Shown here: in pieces, positions 26,273 to 33,810 of the stretch | Layout: every line of letters begins with the position of its first letter | How positions within the stretch are numbered: position 1 is the stretch's first letter | Origin: Bog-473 sp963807675 | GTDB lineage: Bacteria; Actinomycetota; Acidimicrobiia; Acidimicrobiales; RAAP-2 | Reading direction: 5' to 3' | Assembly (NCBI GenBank): GCA_963807675.1 | Contig: CAWECP010000013.1 | Location: 1 to 64,000 of the forward strand | DNA: 64,000 bases | Made by a program: the position numbers and the translations under genes | Notes under the pieces: model-generated | The model's database searches: none | What the model was told of the DNA's origin: nothing | What the model saw: the letters and a program-made list of their open reading frames with translations, nothing else

Positions 26273-27252
26273 TGGCCACCATGTCGCTGAGCAAGGCCCT
26301 CAACGCCGGTCTGCGCCAGGCCATGGAGCACGACCCCAAGGTCGTCCTCATGGGCGAGGACATCGGGAAGCTGGGCGGCGTGTTCCGGGTCACCGAGGGG
26401 CTGCAGCAACAGTTCGGCGACCGCCGCGTCATCGACACGCCGCTGGCCGAGTCTGGCGTCATCGGCACCGCCGTCGGCCTGGCCATGCGGGGCTACCGTC
26501 CCGTGTGCGAAATCCAATTCGACGGCTTCGTGTACCCGGCCTTCGACCAGATCGTCTCGCAGGTGGCGAAGGTCCGCTTCCGCAACGAGGGCCGCGTCGG
26601 CCTGCCGATCACCATCCGAGTGCCCTACGGCGGCGGCATCGGCGCGGTGGAGCACCACTCCGAGTCGCCCGAGGCGTACTTCGCCCACACGGCCGGGTTG
26701 CGCGTCGTGACGCCGAGCAACCCGGCGGACGGCCATCGCATGATCCGGCAGGCCATCGCCTCCGACGACCCCGTCGTCTTCTTCGAGCCCAAGCGCCGCT
26801 ACTGGGAGAAGGGCGACGTCGACGACGCGTCCCCGCTCGAGCGCGTGCCGCTGCACCAGGCCCGGGTGGCCCGGGGGGGGACCGACGTGACCGTGGCCGC
26901 CTACGGACCCATGGTGGCCACCGCCCTCGAGGCGGCCCAGATCGGGGCGGACGAGGGCACCTCGGTCGAGGTGCTCGACCTGCGTTCGCTCTCGCCGGTG
27001 GACTTCGACACCATTGAGGCCTCGGTCCGCAAGACCGGCCGGCTGGTCGTCGTCCACGAGGCACCCGTCTTCTGCGGGCTGGGGGCCGAGATCGCAGCCC
27101 GGATCTCGGAGCGTTGCTTCTACCACCTGGAGGCGCCGGTGCGGCGCGTCGGCGGCTTCGCCACGCCGTATCCGCCCTCCCGCCTGGAGCGCCACTTCCT
27201 GCCCGACGCCGACCGGATCCTCCACGAAGTGGACCGGTGCCTCGAGCCGTGA
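26272..27252 (+). CDS. pdhB: 2-oxoacid dehydrogenase E1 component, beta subunit
   Basis: This 326-residue transketolase-like beta subunit has VVLMGEDIGKLGGVFRVTEG, DTPLAESGVIGTAVGLAMRG, and IEASVRKTGRLVVVHEAPVF. It supplies half of the E1 active site with the alpha subunit. Its start codon overlaps the alpha-subunit stop, and its own stop overlaps the GTG of the E2 gene, so the three genes form a tight operon. No E3 gene lies in the window. Confidence 0.92.
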   Translation: MATMSLSKALNAGLRQAMEHDPKVVLMGEDIGKLGGVFRVTEGLQQQFGDRRVIDTPLAESGVIGTAVGLAMRGYRPVCEIQFDGFVYPAFDQIVSQVAKVRFRNEGRVGLPITIRVPYGGGIGAVEHHSESPEAYFAHTAGLRVVTPSNPADGHRMIRQAIASDDPVVFFEPKRRYWEKGDVDDASPLERVPLHQARVARGGTDVTVAAYGPMVATALEAAQIGADEGTSVEVLDLRSLSPVDFDTIEASVRKTGRLVVVHEAPVFCGLGAEIAARISERCFYHLEAPVRRVGGFATPYPPSRLERHFLPDADRILHEVDRCLEP

Positions 27253-28580
27253 GCGAGACCGCGCCGCGCCACTTCCTGCTGCCCGATTTGGGCGAGGGGC
27301 TCACCGACGCCGAGATCGTGGCCTGGCGCGTGGCGCCCGGTGACGCCGTGGCGCTGAACCAGATTCTGGTCGAGGTGGAGACCGAGAAGGCCGTCGTCGA
27401 GCTGCCCAGCCCGTTCGCCGGCACGGTGACGGAGCTGCTGGCGGCGCCGGGGGAGACGGTGGCCGTCGGGGCCCCGCTCATCGCCATTCAGACGGGGGTG
27501 GGGGCAGGGGCCGAGGCGGGGAGCGAGGCGGAACCCGTGGCGGGCAGCGCCACGAACAGCAGCGCCACGAACAGTACGACGGACGATGCGACCGAGCGGG
27601 TGGTGCCCACGCTCGTGGGCTACGGACCCGCCGAGGCCCGGCCGAGCCGTCGCCGCGGCGGGCGGGCGCACCGGGCGCGGGCGGCGGCCCTGGAGGTCGG
27701 CTCGCGACCGCTGGCCGCCCCACCCGTGCGCTTCATGGCCCGCCAGCACGGCGTCGACCTGGCCGACGTCACCGGCCGCGGCCCCGGCGGGATCATCACA
27801 CGGGACGACCTGGCCGCCCACGTGGCCGGCGTCGGGCCGGCGTCCGCCGCGGCACCGGCGTCGGCTGCGCCGTCGAAGGAGCGCGAGACCCGTACGCCGG
27901 TGCACGGCATCCAGAAGCACATGGCCGACGCCATGGTGCGCAGCGTGACCGGTGTCCCTCAGGCCTGCGTCTTCCTGACCGTCGACGTGACGCCGACCAT
28001 GGAGCTGGTCGAGCGGCTGCGCGTGAGCCGGCACCTGGAGGGCCTGCGCGTCACCCCGCTGGCCGTGGTCGCCCGCGCCGTCGTGCACGCACTGGCCGAC
28101 CACCCCGAGCTGAACTCCTCGTGGGACGAGTCGGCGCGCCAGATCGTCTCCAAGCACTATGTGAACCTGGGCATCGCGGTGGCGGGACCGCACGGTCTGG
28201 TGGTGCCCAACATCAAGGACGCGCAAGACCTGTCCCTGCGTGATCTGACCCGCGCCCTGGCCGAGCTGACCACCGCCGCACGCGAGTCCAAGTCCACGCC
28301 CGCCGACCTGAGTGGCGGCACCATCACGATCACCAACGTCGGCGTGTTCGGGGTGGACGCCGGCATTCCCATCCTCAACCCGGGCGAGGCGGCCATCCTC
28401 GCCTTCGGCGCCGTGCAGCGGCGACCCTGGGAGCTCGACGGCGCCGTCGCACTGCGCCAGGTGGCGACGCTGAGCCTCACCTTCGACCACCGCCTGGTCG
28501 ACGGGCGAGGAGCGTCCCTCTTCCTGGCGACCGTGGGCGAGATCCTGGCCGACCCCACGCACCTGATCGCCCTCGGCTAG
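27249..28580 (+). CDS. pdhC: Dihydrolipoamide acyltransferase (E2)
   Basis: From GTG 27249 the protein has one lipoyl domain (residues about 5-80; lipoyl Lys in VETEKAVVEL). An Ala/Ser/Thr-rich linker, a peripheral-subunit-binding domain (PPVRFMARQHGVDLADVTGR, then GPGGIITRDDLAAHV) and a catalytic acetyltransferase domain of about 230 residues follow. The active-site motif SLTFDHRLVDGRGAS (HxxxDG) is intact. It accepts the acyl group from E1 and transfers it to CoA. It is the last gene of the operon; a hairpin follows at 28593. Confidence 0.93.
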   Translation: MSETAPRHFLLPDLGEGLTDAEIVAWRVAPGDAVALNQILVEVETEKAVVELPSPFAGTVTELLAAPGETVAVGAPLIAIQTGVGAGAEAGSEAEPVAGSATNSSATNSTTDDATERVVPTLVGYGPAEARPSRRRGGRAHRARAAALEVGSRPLAAPPVRFMARQHGVDLADVTGRGPGGIITRDDLAAHVAGVGPASAAAPASAAPSKERETRTPVHGIQKHMADAMVRSVTGVPQACVFLTVDVTPTMELVERLRVSRHLEGLRVTPLAVVARAVVHALADHPELNSSWDESARQIVSKHYVNLGIAVAGPHGLVVPNIKDAQDLSLRDLTRALAELTTAARESKSTPADLSGGTITITNVGVFGVDAGIPILNPGEAAILAFGAVQRRPWELDGAVALRQVATLSLTFDHRLVDGRGASLFLATVGEILADPTHLIALG

Positions 28581-28592
28581 ATGATGAAGTCC

Positions 28593-28608
28593 AAGGGGTC
28601 GGCCCCTT
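28593..28608 (+). terminator. Hairpin after the 2-oxoacid dehydrogenase operon
   Basis: AAGGGG and CCCCTT pair around a four-base loop 13 bases after the E2 stop codon. The stem is short and only AA follows, so it is a weak terminator candidate. Confidence 0.4.
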
Positions 28609-28673
28609 AACGCTCGACGAACGCGTACCGGGCACGGTCGGGCGCCATCAGAATCGGCCCTGCTCCGCGCTGG

Positions 28674-28735
28674 GCGTCACAAGGGAGCGTCACAGGGAGC
28701 GTCACAGGGAGCGTCACAAGGGAGATGTGATTTCA
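28674..28735 (+). repeat. Short tandem repeats (GCGTCAC, five copies)
   Basis: GCGTCAC occurs at 28674, 28687, 28699, 28711 and 28723. The last four are spaced exactly 12 bases apart with AGGGA spacers, and AAGGGA flanks both ends. The array is non-coding and lies between the E2 gene and a convergent small gene. Regular spacing close to one helical turn would suit a multimeric DNA-binding protein; nothing else in the window resembles it. Confidence 0.8.
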
Positions 28736-28753
28736 GAAACGCTTACCCGATCC

Positions 28754-28776
28754 GTTTAGTCGCCGAAGCACTAAAC
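28754..28776 (+). promoter_or_regulatory. Inverted repeat next to the tandem array
   Basis: GTTTAGT and ACTAAAC are perfect complements around a nine-base spacer, about 20 bases after the GCGTCAC array. It is an AT-richer operator-like palindrome in a GC-rich setting. Its role is unknown. Confidence 0.4.
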
Positions 28777-28901
28777 GTAGGCGTGAAGCGTTTTTGCAAC
28801 GGCATCCCGCCCACGAATCCTCCGCTGTCCGGAGGCCGCCGCCCCTCACACAGCTGCAAAATCAGCCCTCTCGAAGCTCCAGGCAAAGCCAGTCCCGGGT
28901 C

Positions 28902-29078
28902 TCAGGCGCCGTCGGCCAGGAGCTGCTGCAACCCCTCGCGCAACGTCCGCAGCTGGCGTTCGAGATCCTGCAGCTCGCGCACCAGCCGCATGGACGCCTC
29001 GCGGTCGAGGGCGGGGGCACCGGGGCGCAGCATGGCGAGGGACCGGCGCAGGGATTCCAGCTCGTACTGGCGTTCCAC
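28902..29078 (-). CDS. Small coiled-coil protein
   Basis: This 58-residue protein from GTG 29078 is helical and charged: VERQYELESLRRSLAMLRPG and then MRLVRELQDLERQLRTLREG. The heptad pattern of Leu suggests a coiled coil. No family was recognised. The start is uncertain because the frame stays open upstream. It diverges from the CBS-domain gene at 29244. Confidence 0.55.
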   Translation of the reverse strand: MERQYELESLRRSLAMLRPGAPALDREASMRLVRELQDLERQLRTLREGLQQLLADGA

Positions 29079-29243
29079 GGAATACGAACATACGTTCGCT
29101 ACCGGTCGAGAGCAAGGGGTCGGCCGGACCCGCCGCCGCCGGACCCCGAGCGGCGACGAAGTTTGTGCCCCCGGGGCCATTGCTCCTCCGCGGCGGCGGC
29201 GCGAGGGTAGAAGGACGCCGCAGCACGCGCAGAGGAGATCGCC

Positions 29244-29645
29244 ATGAGGACCGTCCGGGACGTCATGAGCGGGGACATCGAGGTGCTCCGCACCACCGAG
29301 TCGGTGACGGAAGCGGCCTGCTACCTGGCCACCCACGACGAGGACACCGTCCCCCTGTGCCTCTCCGACGGCCGCCTGGCCGGCATGGTCAGCGCCCGCG
29401 ACATCGTGGCCAAGGTGGTGGCCAAGGGACTCGACCCGCGGGAGGTCACGCTGGCCGAACTGGCCGAGCCGGCCGACGCGTTGGCTCTCGACATCGGCAT
29501 CCCCGTCGAGGAGGCGGTCTCGATCATGGCGCGTCACCAGCGGGCCCACCTGCCGGTGACGGAGGGCAACCGCGTCGTCGGCTTCGTCACCCGCCGCGAC
29601 GCGGCGCGCTCGTTGGCCTTCACGCCACCGTGGGCCGACGACTGA
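29244..29645 (+). CDS. CBS-pair domain protein
   Basis: This 133-residue protein consists of two CBS motifs: VRDVMSGDIEVLRTTESVTE...GRLAGMVSARDIVAKVV and PVEEAVSIMARHQRAHLPVT...RVVGFVTRRDAARSLAF. Tandem CBS domains bind adenine nucleotides such as AMP, ATP or SAM and usually regulate partner proteins; stand-alone actinobacterial versions are often stress- or hypoxia-linked. A GAGGAGATC ribosome-binding site precedes the ATG. Confidence 0.9.
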   Translation: MRTVRDVMSGDIEVLRTTESVTEAACYLATHDEDTVPLCLSDGRLAGMVSARDIVAKVVAKGLDPREVTLAELAEPADALALDIGIPVEEAVSIMARHQRAHLPVTEGNRVVGFVTRRDAARSLAFTPPWADD

Positions 29646-29788
29646 CGCGGTGGCCCGCGTAGGGCCATTCGGCCCATTTGCGCGGCCGCCCACAAGACGC
29701 CCGCCGCGACCGTGTTTCCCACCGTGACAGGACGGAGGAGCCGGACGGCGGTACGAGCCGGACGGACCGAGGAGGAGGGGAGGGGAAC

Positions 29789-30079
29789 GTGGCCGACACG
29801 TCGTGGCGCGAAATGCTCGAGCTGTCGCCGGCCGCGGTGCCGGCCGAAATCACGTCGGCCACCCGCCACCTTCCGAAGGACGGGCTCCCCGAAAATCTCT
29901 CCCACGACCTGCTCACCACGGGCCCGGCTGCTGGGCCGCCCACCGAGTCCCCTCTGAGGCACCCGTTGCCTTCCCTCGGTGGTCGCGGCGCCTGGGCCTG
30001 TGGTGAGCGGGCCTCATGGGCGAAGGCGTTGCTGGCGCAGGAGCGTGCTCTCTCCCCGCGCATCTGCGTCACCGCCTGA
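29789..30079 (+). CDS. Small hypothetical protein
   Basis: This 96-residue frame from GTG 29789 has a strong purine-rich ribosome-binding site (GGAGGGGAGGGG) and ends six bases before a bidirectional terminator, which supports it as a real gene. The start VADTSWREMLELSPAAVPAE and KDGLPENLSHDLLTTGPAAG look protein-like; the C-terminus is less so. No family recognised. Confidence 0.45.
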   Translation: MADTSWREMLELSPAAVPAEITSATRHLPKDGLPENLSHDLLTTGPAAGPPTESPLRHPLPSLGGRGAWACGERASWAKALLAQERALSPRICVTA

Positions 30080-30084
30080 TTCCC

Positions 30085-30111
30085 GGCCGGCGGGGCGTCG
30101 CCCCGCCGGCC
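30085..30111. terminator. Bidirectional GC-rich terminator
   Basis: GGCCGGCGGGGC and GCCCCGCCGGCC form a perfect 12-bp stem with a three-base loop between two convergent stop codons (30079 plus, 30113 minus). A T-rich stretch (CATTCCTTT) follows on the plus side. Confidence 0.8.
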
Positions 30112-30112
30112 G

Positions 30113-30472
30113 TCATTCCTTTCCCGTCGCGCTCCGCACCGCCGACAGCACGCCCGGTGCGTCGTCGGTCGTCACCACGAGCCGGCCGTACTCCTGACCC
30201 TCGAGCTCCACCACCACCGCCGGGCCCTTGCCGTGCACCGCCGCGAAGTCCTTGCCGAGTTTGCCCCGGCGCGTGCCGACGGCGACCACGTTGGGCAGCC
30301 CGGTGCCCGGAGCACGCATGCCGCGCAGCTCGTCGGGCCACGCCGTGTGGACCGCCCGGACGGACGTCACCGACGACAGCGGCACCCGGATGTCGCCGTG
30401 CAACCCCTCCGCCTTCTCGAGCCCGCTCAGGTGGAGCACCAGCTCGTCCCCTTCGATCTGCAGTTCGGCCAC
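30113..30472 (-). CDS. PH-like domain hypothetical protein
   Basis: This protein of about 119 residues from GTG 30472 is nearly all beta-strands followed by a helix: VAVAELQIEGD... ELVLHLSGLEKAEGLHGDIR, VPLSSVTSVRAVHTAWPDEL, FAAVHGKGPAVVVELEGQEY, and GRLVVTTDDAPGVLSAVRSA. This matches the bacterial pleckstrin-homology-like proteins common in actinobacteria. Function is unknown. It diverges from the HAD gene with only 65 bases between the starts. Confidence 0.7.
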   Translation of the reverse strand: MAELQIEGDELVLHLSGLEKAEGLHGDIRVPLSSVTSVRAVHTAWPDELRGMRAPGTGLPNVVAVGTRRGKLGKDFAAVHGKGPAVVVELEGQEYGRLVVTTDDAPGVLSAVRSATGKE

Positions 30473-30537
30473 GGCGACCGATTCTACGAAGACGGCCCGG
30501 CGGGCCCGCGACATGGGCGGCGTTAGCCTCGTCGCCC

Positions 30538-31320
30538 ATGTGGCCACCACCGCCCGGGGGGACCTGGGTCCTCGACCTCGACGGCGTCGTGTGGCTCAGC
30601 GGCCGCCCGATCGACGGCGTCGACGAGGCCGTGGCCCGGCTGCGGGGCGCCGGCGTGCGCCCGCTGTTCGCCACCAACAACTCCGCCCCCACGCGGGCCG
30701 AGTTGCGCAAGCGCCTGGCCCACTGCGGCATCACGGCGGGCGACGACGACCTGCTCCGCTCGTCGGACGTGGCGGCCGGCTTGTTGGCGCCGGGTACGAC
30801 CGCCCTGGTGTTGGGCGAGGACGGCATCCTCGAGGCCCTGCGGGAACGGGGCGTCGCCGTTGTCCAGGAGAGACCGGCCGACGCGGTGGTGGTCGGGTGG
30901 ACCAGGTCCTTGTTCACCTACGACGCCGTGGCCCGGGCTGCCGACGCCGTGCGCGCCGGCGCCCGCCTGATCGGGACCAACGAGGACGCCACCTACCCGA
31001 CGCCCGACGGCCTGATCCCGGGCGCCGGAGCCCTGCTGGCCGCGGTCTCCACCGCCGCCGGGAAGGAGCCCGAGGTGGCGGGCAAGCCCCACCGGCCCAC
31101 CGCCGACGCCATCGCCGCCCGGGTCCCGCCGGGGGAGTTACGGGTGGTGGTGGGGGACCGGCCCTCGACCGACGGCGCCCTGGCCGCCCAGCTCGGCCTC
31201 CCGTTCGCCCTCGTGTTCTCCGGAGTGACCCGGGAGGGCGACGTCCCGCTGGAGCCCCGCCCGGACGCGACGGCCCGGGACCTGGCCCGTCTGGTGCGGG
31301 ACACCATGGGCGCCGCCTGA
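30538..31320 (+). CDS. HAD-IIA family hydrolase (NagD-like phosphatase)
   Basis: This 260-residue protein has HAD motif I (TWVLDLDGVVWLSGRPI), motif II (ATNNSAPTRAELRKRLA), a C2-type cap, the motif III Lys in VAGKPHRPTADAIAARV, and motif IV VVVGDRPSTDGALAAQLGLP. NagD/p-nitrophenyl-phosphatase family members dephosphorylate small metabolites such as UMP, glycerol phosphate or PLP. In actinobacteria a homologue often sits next to tlyA and nadK, as it does here, in a conserved core cluster. Confidence 0.92.
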   Translation: MWPPPPGGTWVLDLDGVVWLSGRPIDGVDEAVARLRGAGVRPLFATNNSAPTRAELRKRLAHCGITAGDDDLLRSSDVAAGLLAPGTTALVLGEDGILEALRERGVAVVQERPADAVVVGWTRSLFTYDAVARAADAVRAGARLIGTNEDATYPTPDGLIPGAGALLAAVSTAAGKEPEVAGKPHRPTADAIAARVPPGELRVVVGDRPSTDGALAAQLGLPFALVFSGVTREGDVPLEPRPDATARDLARLVRDTMGAA

Positions 31321-31324
31321 CCCC

Positions 31325-31356
31325 AGTGCTTGCTATCAGCTAGCACTGTGGATACT
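31325..31356 (+). promoter_or_regulatory. Promoter with overlapping palindrome before the phasin-like gene
   Basis: AGTGCTTGCT (31325-31334) and AGCTAGCACT (31338-31347) form an inverted repeat with one mismatch. It overlaps a possible -35 element (TTGCTA, 31330-31335). GATACT at 31351-31356 could be the -10, and the ATG follows eight bases later, so the transcript would be leaderless or nearly so. The 15-base spacer is short. A repressor bound to the palindrome would block this promoter. Confidence 0.5.
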
Positions 31357-31364
31357 CTGGTTCA

Positions 31365-32069
31365 ATGGCAAGCGACGAGCGGATACGCAAGTACCTCGAT
31401 GCGGGCTCCGTCCTCGGACAGGTCACACGGGGCCGGGCCGAGGAGATCATGCGAGAATTGGTCAACGCGGGCGAAGGTCCGCGCGACCAGGCACAGGAAT
31501 GGATGGACAACGTGGTGGAGCAAAGCCGCAAGACGAGTGAATCCCTGATCGACACCGTTCGCCGCGAGGTAGCCGCCGCGCTCAAGCGGATCGACCCGTC
31601 GGCGCTCGAGCAGATCGCCAACCAGGTCTCCGAAATCCTGAGGCGCTCCGCGGAGGCCGGCCGCAACGCCACCAAGGACGCCACGGAGCACGCCACCAAG
31701 GCGGCCAAGGACGCCACGGAGCACGCCACCAAGGCGGCCAAGGACGCCACGGAGCACGCCACCAAGGCGGCCAAGGACGCCACGGAGCGCGCCAGCAAGG
31801 CGAGCAAGGATGCGCGCGCCCAGGTCGAGAAGACGGCGCAGCGGGCCCGCGAGGCGGCGGAGAGCGCACTGCCCAAGCGCGGCGGCAAGGGCAAGAAGAA
31901 GTCCGACGCCAAGAAGGCCAACGGCAAGTCCGAGGCCAAGAAGCCCGAGGCCAAGAAGTCCGAAGCCAAGAAGTCCGAGCCGAAGACCTCCGAGGCGGCC
32001 AAGAAGTCCGAGCCGAAGACCTCCGAGGCGGCCAAGAAGACCACGATCGACAAGAAGGCCGCGAGCTGA
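31365..32069 (+). CDS. Phasin/LEA-like protein with 11-residue repeats and Lys-rich tail
   Basis: This 234-residue protein has three parts. Residues 1-95 are helical and phasin-like (RGRAEEIMRELVNAGEGPRD, QAQEWMDNVVEQSRKTSES). Residues about 100-150 are 11-residue repeats KDATEHATKAA (three identical and one diverged), as in LEA group 3 and apolipoprotein-like amphipathic helices. The tail is extremely Lys-rich (KSEAKKPEAKKSEAKKSEPK). The whole resembles actinobacterial lipid-droplet/polyhydroxyalkanoate surface proteins and mycobacterial HBHA. It probably coats storage granules or membranes and may bind nucleic acid through the tail. The gene precedes tlyA with almost no gap. Confidence 0.75.
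   Translation: MASDERIRKYLDAGSVLGQVTRGRAEEIMRELVNAGEGPRDQAQEWMDNVVEQSRKTSESLIDTVRREVAAALKRIDPSALEQIANQVSEILRRSAEAGRNATKDATEHATKAAKDATEHATKAAKDATEHATKAAKDATERASKASKDARAQVEKTAQRAREAAESALPKRGGKGKKKSDAKKANGKSEAKKPEAKKSEAKKSEPKTSEAAKKSEPKTSEAAKKTTIDKKAAS
31674..31772 (+). repeat. Coding tandem repeat, 33 bp x 3
   Basis: A 33-base unit starting AAGGACGCCACGGAGCACGC is repeated three times without change, and a fourth, diverged copy follows. The DNA identity, beyond what the protein needs, points to recent unit duplication and to possible copy-number variation. Confidence 0.85.
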
Positions 32070-32104
32070 GCTCCGGGGCCCGCCGCCGGCTCGACACCGA
32101 GCTC

Positions 32105-32926
32105 GTGCGCCGGGGCCTCGTTTCCACCAGGCAGGAGGCGCAGGCGGCCATCGCCGCCGGCAGCGTCCTCGTCGCCGGGGCACCGGCCGAGAAGGCGTCG
32201 CGGCTCGTGGCGCCTGCAGAGCCGGTCGTCCTGCTCGGGCCGGCGTCGCCCTTCGTGAGCCGCGGCGGCCAGAAGCTCGATGCCGCGCTCACCCGCTTCG
32301 CCGTGCCGGTGACGGCGCGTCGGGCCCTCGACGCCGGCGCGTCGACCGGTGGGTTCACGGACTGCCTCCTCCAGCGCGGGGCGGCCAGGGTCTACGCGGT
32401 CGACGTGGGCCACGGCCAGCTCGACCCGCGCCTGCGCGCCGACCCGCGCGTCGTCGTGCTCGAGCACTCCAACGCGCGCACCATGACCCCGGATGACCTG
32501 CGCGCCGCCGACCCCGCCTTCGAGCCGGTGCCGCTCGTCGTGGCCGACCTCTCGTTCATTTCGCTGCGCGCGGTCGTGCCGGCCCTCTGTGGTCCTGTCG
32601 CCGGCCCCGGGGCCGACCTGGTCCTGCTGGTCAAGCCGCAGTTCGAGGCCGGCCGCGCCGCCGTCTCGCGGGGCAAGGGCGTCGTGCGCGACCCCGCCCT
32701 GTGGCTCGGCGCGCTCGAGGGCGTGGCGTCCGCGCTCGCCGCCGCCGGAACCGGCATCATGGGGTCGATGGCCTCCCCCCTGACCGGTGCGTCGGGCAAC
32801 GTCGAGTTCCTGTTGCACGCCCGCAAGGGCGCCGCGGGTGCCGGTGCGGATGAGGCCGCCGCGCTGCTGCACACCGCCGTGTCGGAGGCGGGGGAGCATC
32901 TCCTCGCGGCCGGACCGGCCGGCTGA
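32105..32926 (+). CDS. tlyA: TlyA-family 23S/16S rRNA 2'-O-methyltransferase
   Basis: An N-terminal S4 RNA-binding domain (RRGLVSTRQEAQAAIAAGSV, LVAGAPAEKASRLV) is followed by an FtsJ-like Rossmann methyltransferase: SRGGQKLDAALTRFAV, motif I ALDAGASTGGFTDCLLQRGA, VYAVDVGHGQLDPRLR, VVADLSFISLRAVVPAL, and VKPQFEAGR. It methylates ribosomal RNA (C1920 in 23S and C1409 in 16S in mycobacteria). GTG 32105 gives a slightly short S4 domain; in-frame sequence upstream to a CTG at 32066 (SSGARRRLDTEL) looks like a normal TlyA N-terminus, so the true start may be non-standard. nadK follows. Confidence 0.9.
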   Translation: MRRGLVSTRQEAQAAIAAGSVLVAGAPAEKASRLVAPAEPVVLLGPASPFVSRGGQKLDAALTRFAVPVTARRALDAGASTGGFTDCLLQRGAARVYAVDVGHGQLDPRLRADPRVVVLEHSNARTMTPDDLRAADPAFEPVPLVVADLSFISLRAVVPALCGPVAGPGADLVLLVKPQFEAGRAAVSRGKGVVRDPALWLGALEGVASALAAAGTGIMGSMASPLTGASGNVEFLLHARKGAAGAGADEAAALLHTAVSEAGEHLLAAGPAG

Positions 32927-32938
32927 ACGACCTCGCCC

Positions 32939-33808
32939 GTGGCGACCGTCACCTTCTTGGTCCACCCCGATCGCCCCGACGCGCTCGCGCTGGCGACCGA
33001 CACCGCCGCCTGGCTGACCGGACGCGGTGACACGGCCCGCATCCTCAGCTTCAGCGGGCCAGACCGCGTGACCGAGGCGGGCTCCGAGGTCGACCTCGGA
33101 GCGGTCGACCTGTCCGGCACCACGGTCGCCGTGAGCCTGGGCGGAGACGGCACCTTCCTGCGCGTGGTGCGCCTGGCCGCCACCGGGAACGTGCCCGTCC
33201 TCGGGGTCAACTTCGGCCGCGTCGGCTACCTGCCCGACCTGTTGCCCGACCAGGTCCGCGGCGCGCTGAGCAAGGTGTTCGACGGCACGGCGACCATCGA
33301 GGACCGGTGCGCACTCGAGGTCGTCATCTCCGACCGTTCCCCCGACGATGGCGTCCCGGCGCTGCTGGCCCTCAACGAGGTGGTCATCGAGAAGATCGAC
33401 TTCGGCCACACCGTCCGCCTGGCCACGTGGGTCGACGGGACGGAGGCGCTCACCTATTCCGCCGACGGGCTCATCGTCGCCACCCCCACCGGTTCGACGG
33501 CGTACAACCTCTCGGCCGGCGGACCCATTCTGGCGCCGACGCTGCGGGCCATGGTGGTGACGCCGGTGGCCCCCCACTTCTCGCTCGACCGCAGCCTCGT
33601 CCTGACCGACACGCAGGAAGTCCGCGTCGAGGTGGTGCCCGACCGCTCCGGCGCGCTCGTGATCGACGGCGCCGACGTGGGGCGCCTGGCCCCCGGCGCC
33701 ACCGTCGCCTGCCGGGTGGCCCCCCAGCCGGTGCGGGTCGTGCGCAACGAGCCACAGACCTTCGGCGGCATCTTGCGCTTCCGGCTGCTGGCCGACCGGA
33801 ACCGCTAG
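32939..33808 (+). CDS. nadK: NAD kinase
   Basis: This 289-residue protein has the kinase motif VAVSLGGDGTFLRVVRLAAT, VLGVNFGRVGYLPDL, the ALNEVVIEK motif, and the late LIVATPTGSTAYNLSAGGPI. It phosphorylates NAD to NADP using ATP or polyphosphate. GTG 32939 starts 12 bases after the tlyA stop, and recN follows after two bases. The tlyA-nadK-recN order is conserved in actinobacteria. Confidence 0.95.
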   Translation: MATVTFLVHPDRPDALALATDTAAWLTGRGDTARILSFSGPDRVTEAGSEVDLGAVDLSGTTVAVSLGGDGTFLRVVRLAATGNVPVLGVNFGRVGYLPDLLPDQVRGALSKVFDGTATIEDRCALEVVISDRSPDDGVPALLALNEVVIEKIDFGHTVRLATWVDGTEALTYSADGLIVATPTGSTAYNLSAGGPILAPTLRAMVVTPVAPHFSLDRSLVLTDTQEVRVEVVPDRSGALVIDGADVGRLAPGATVACRVAPQPVRVVRNEPQTFGGILRFRLLADRNR

Positions 33809-33810
33809 CC

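Noticed and set aside
28674..28735. Possible CRISPR array
   Set aside because: Units are only 7 bases with 5-base identical spacers, and there is no cas gene nearby.
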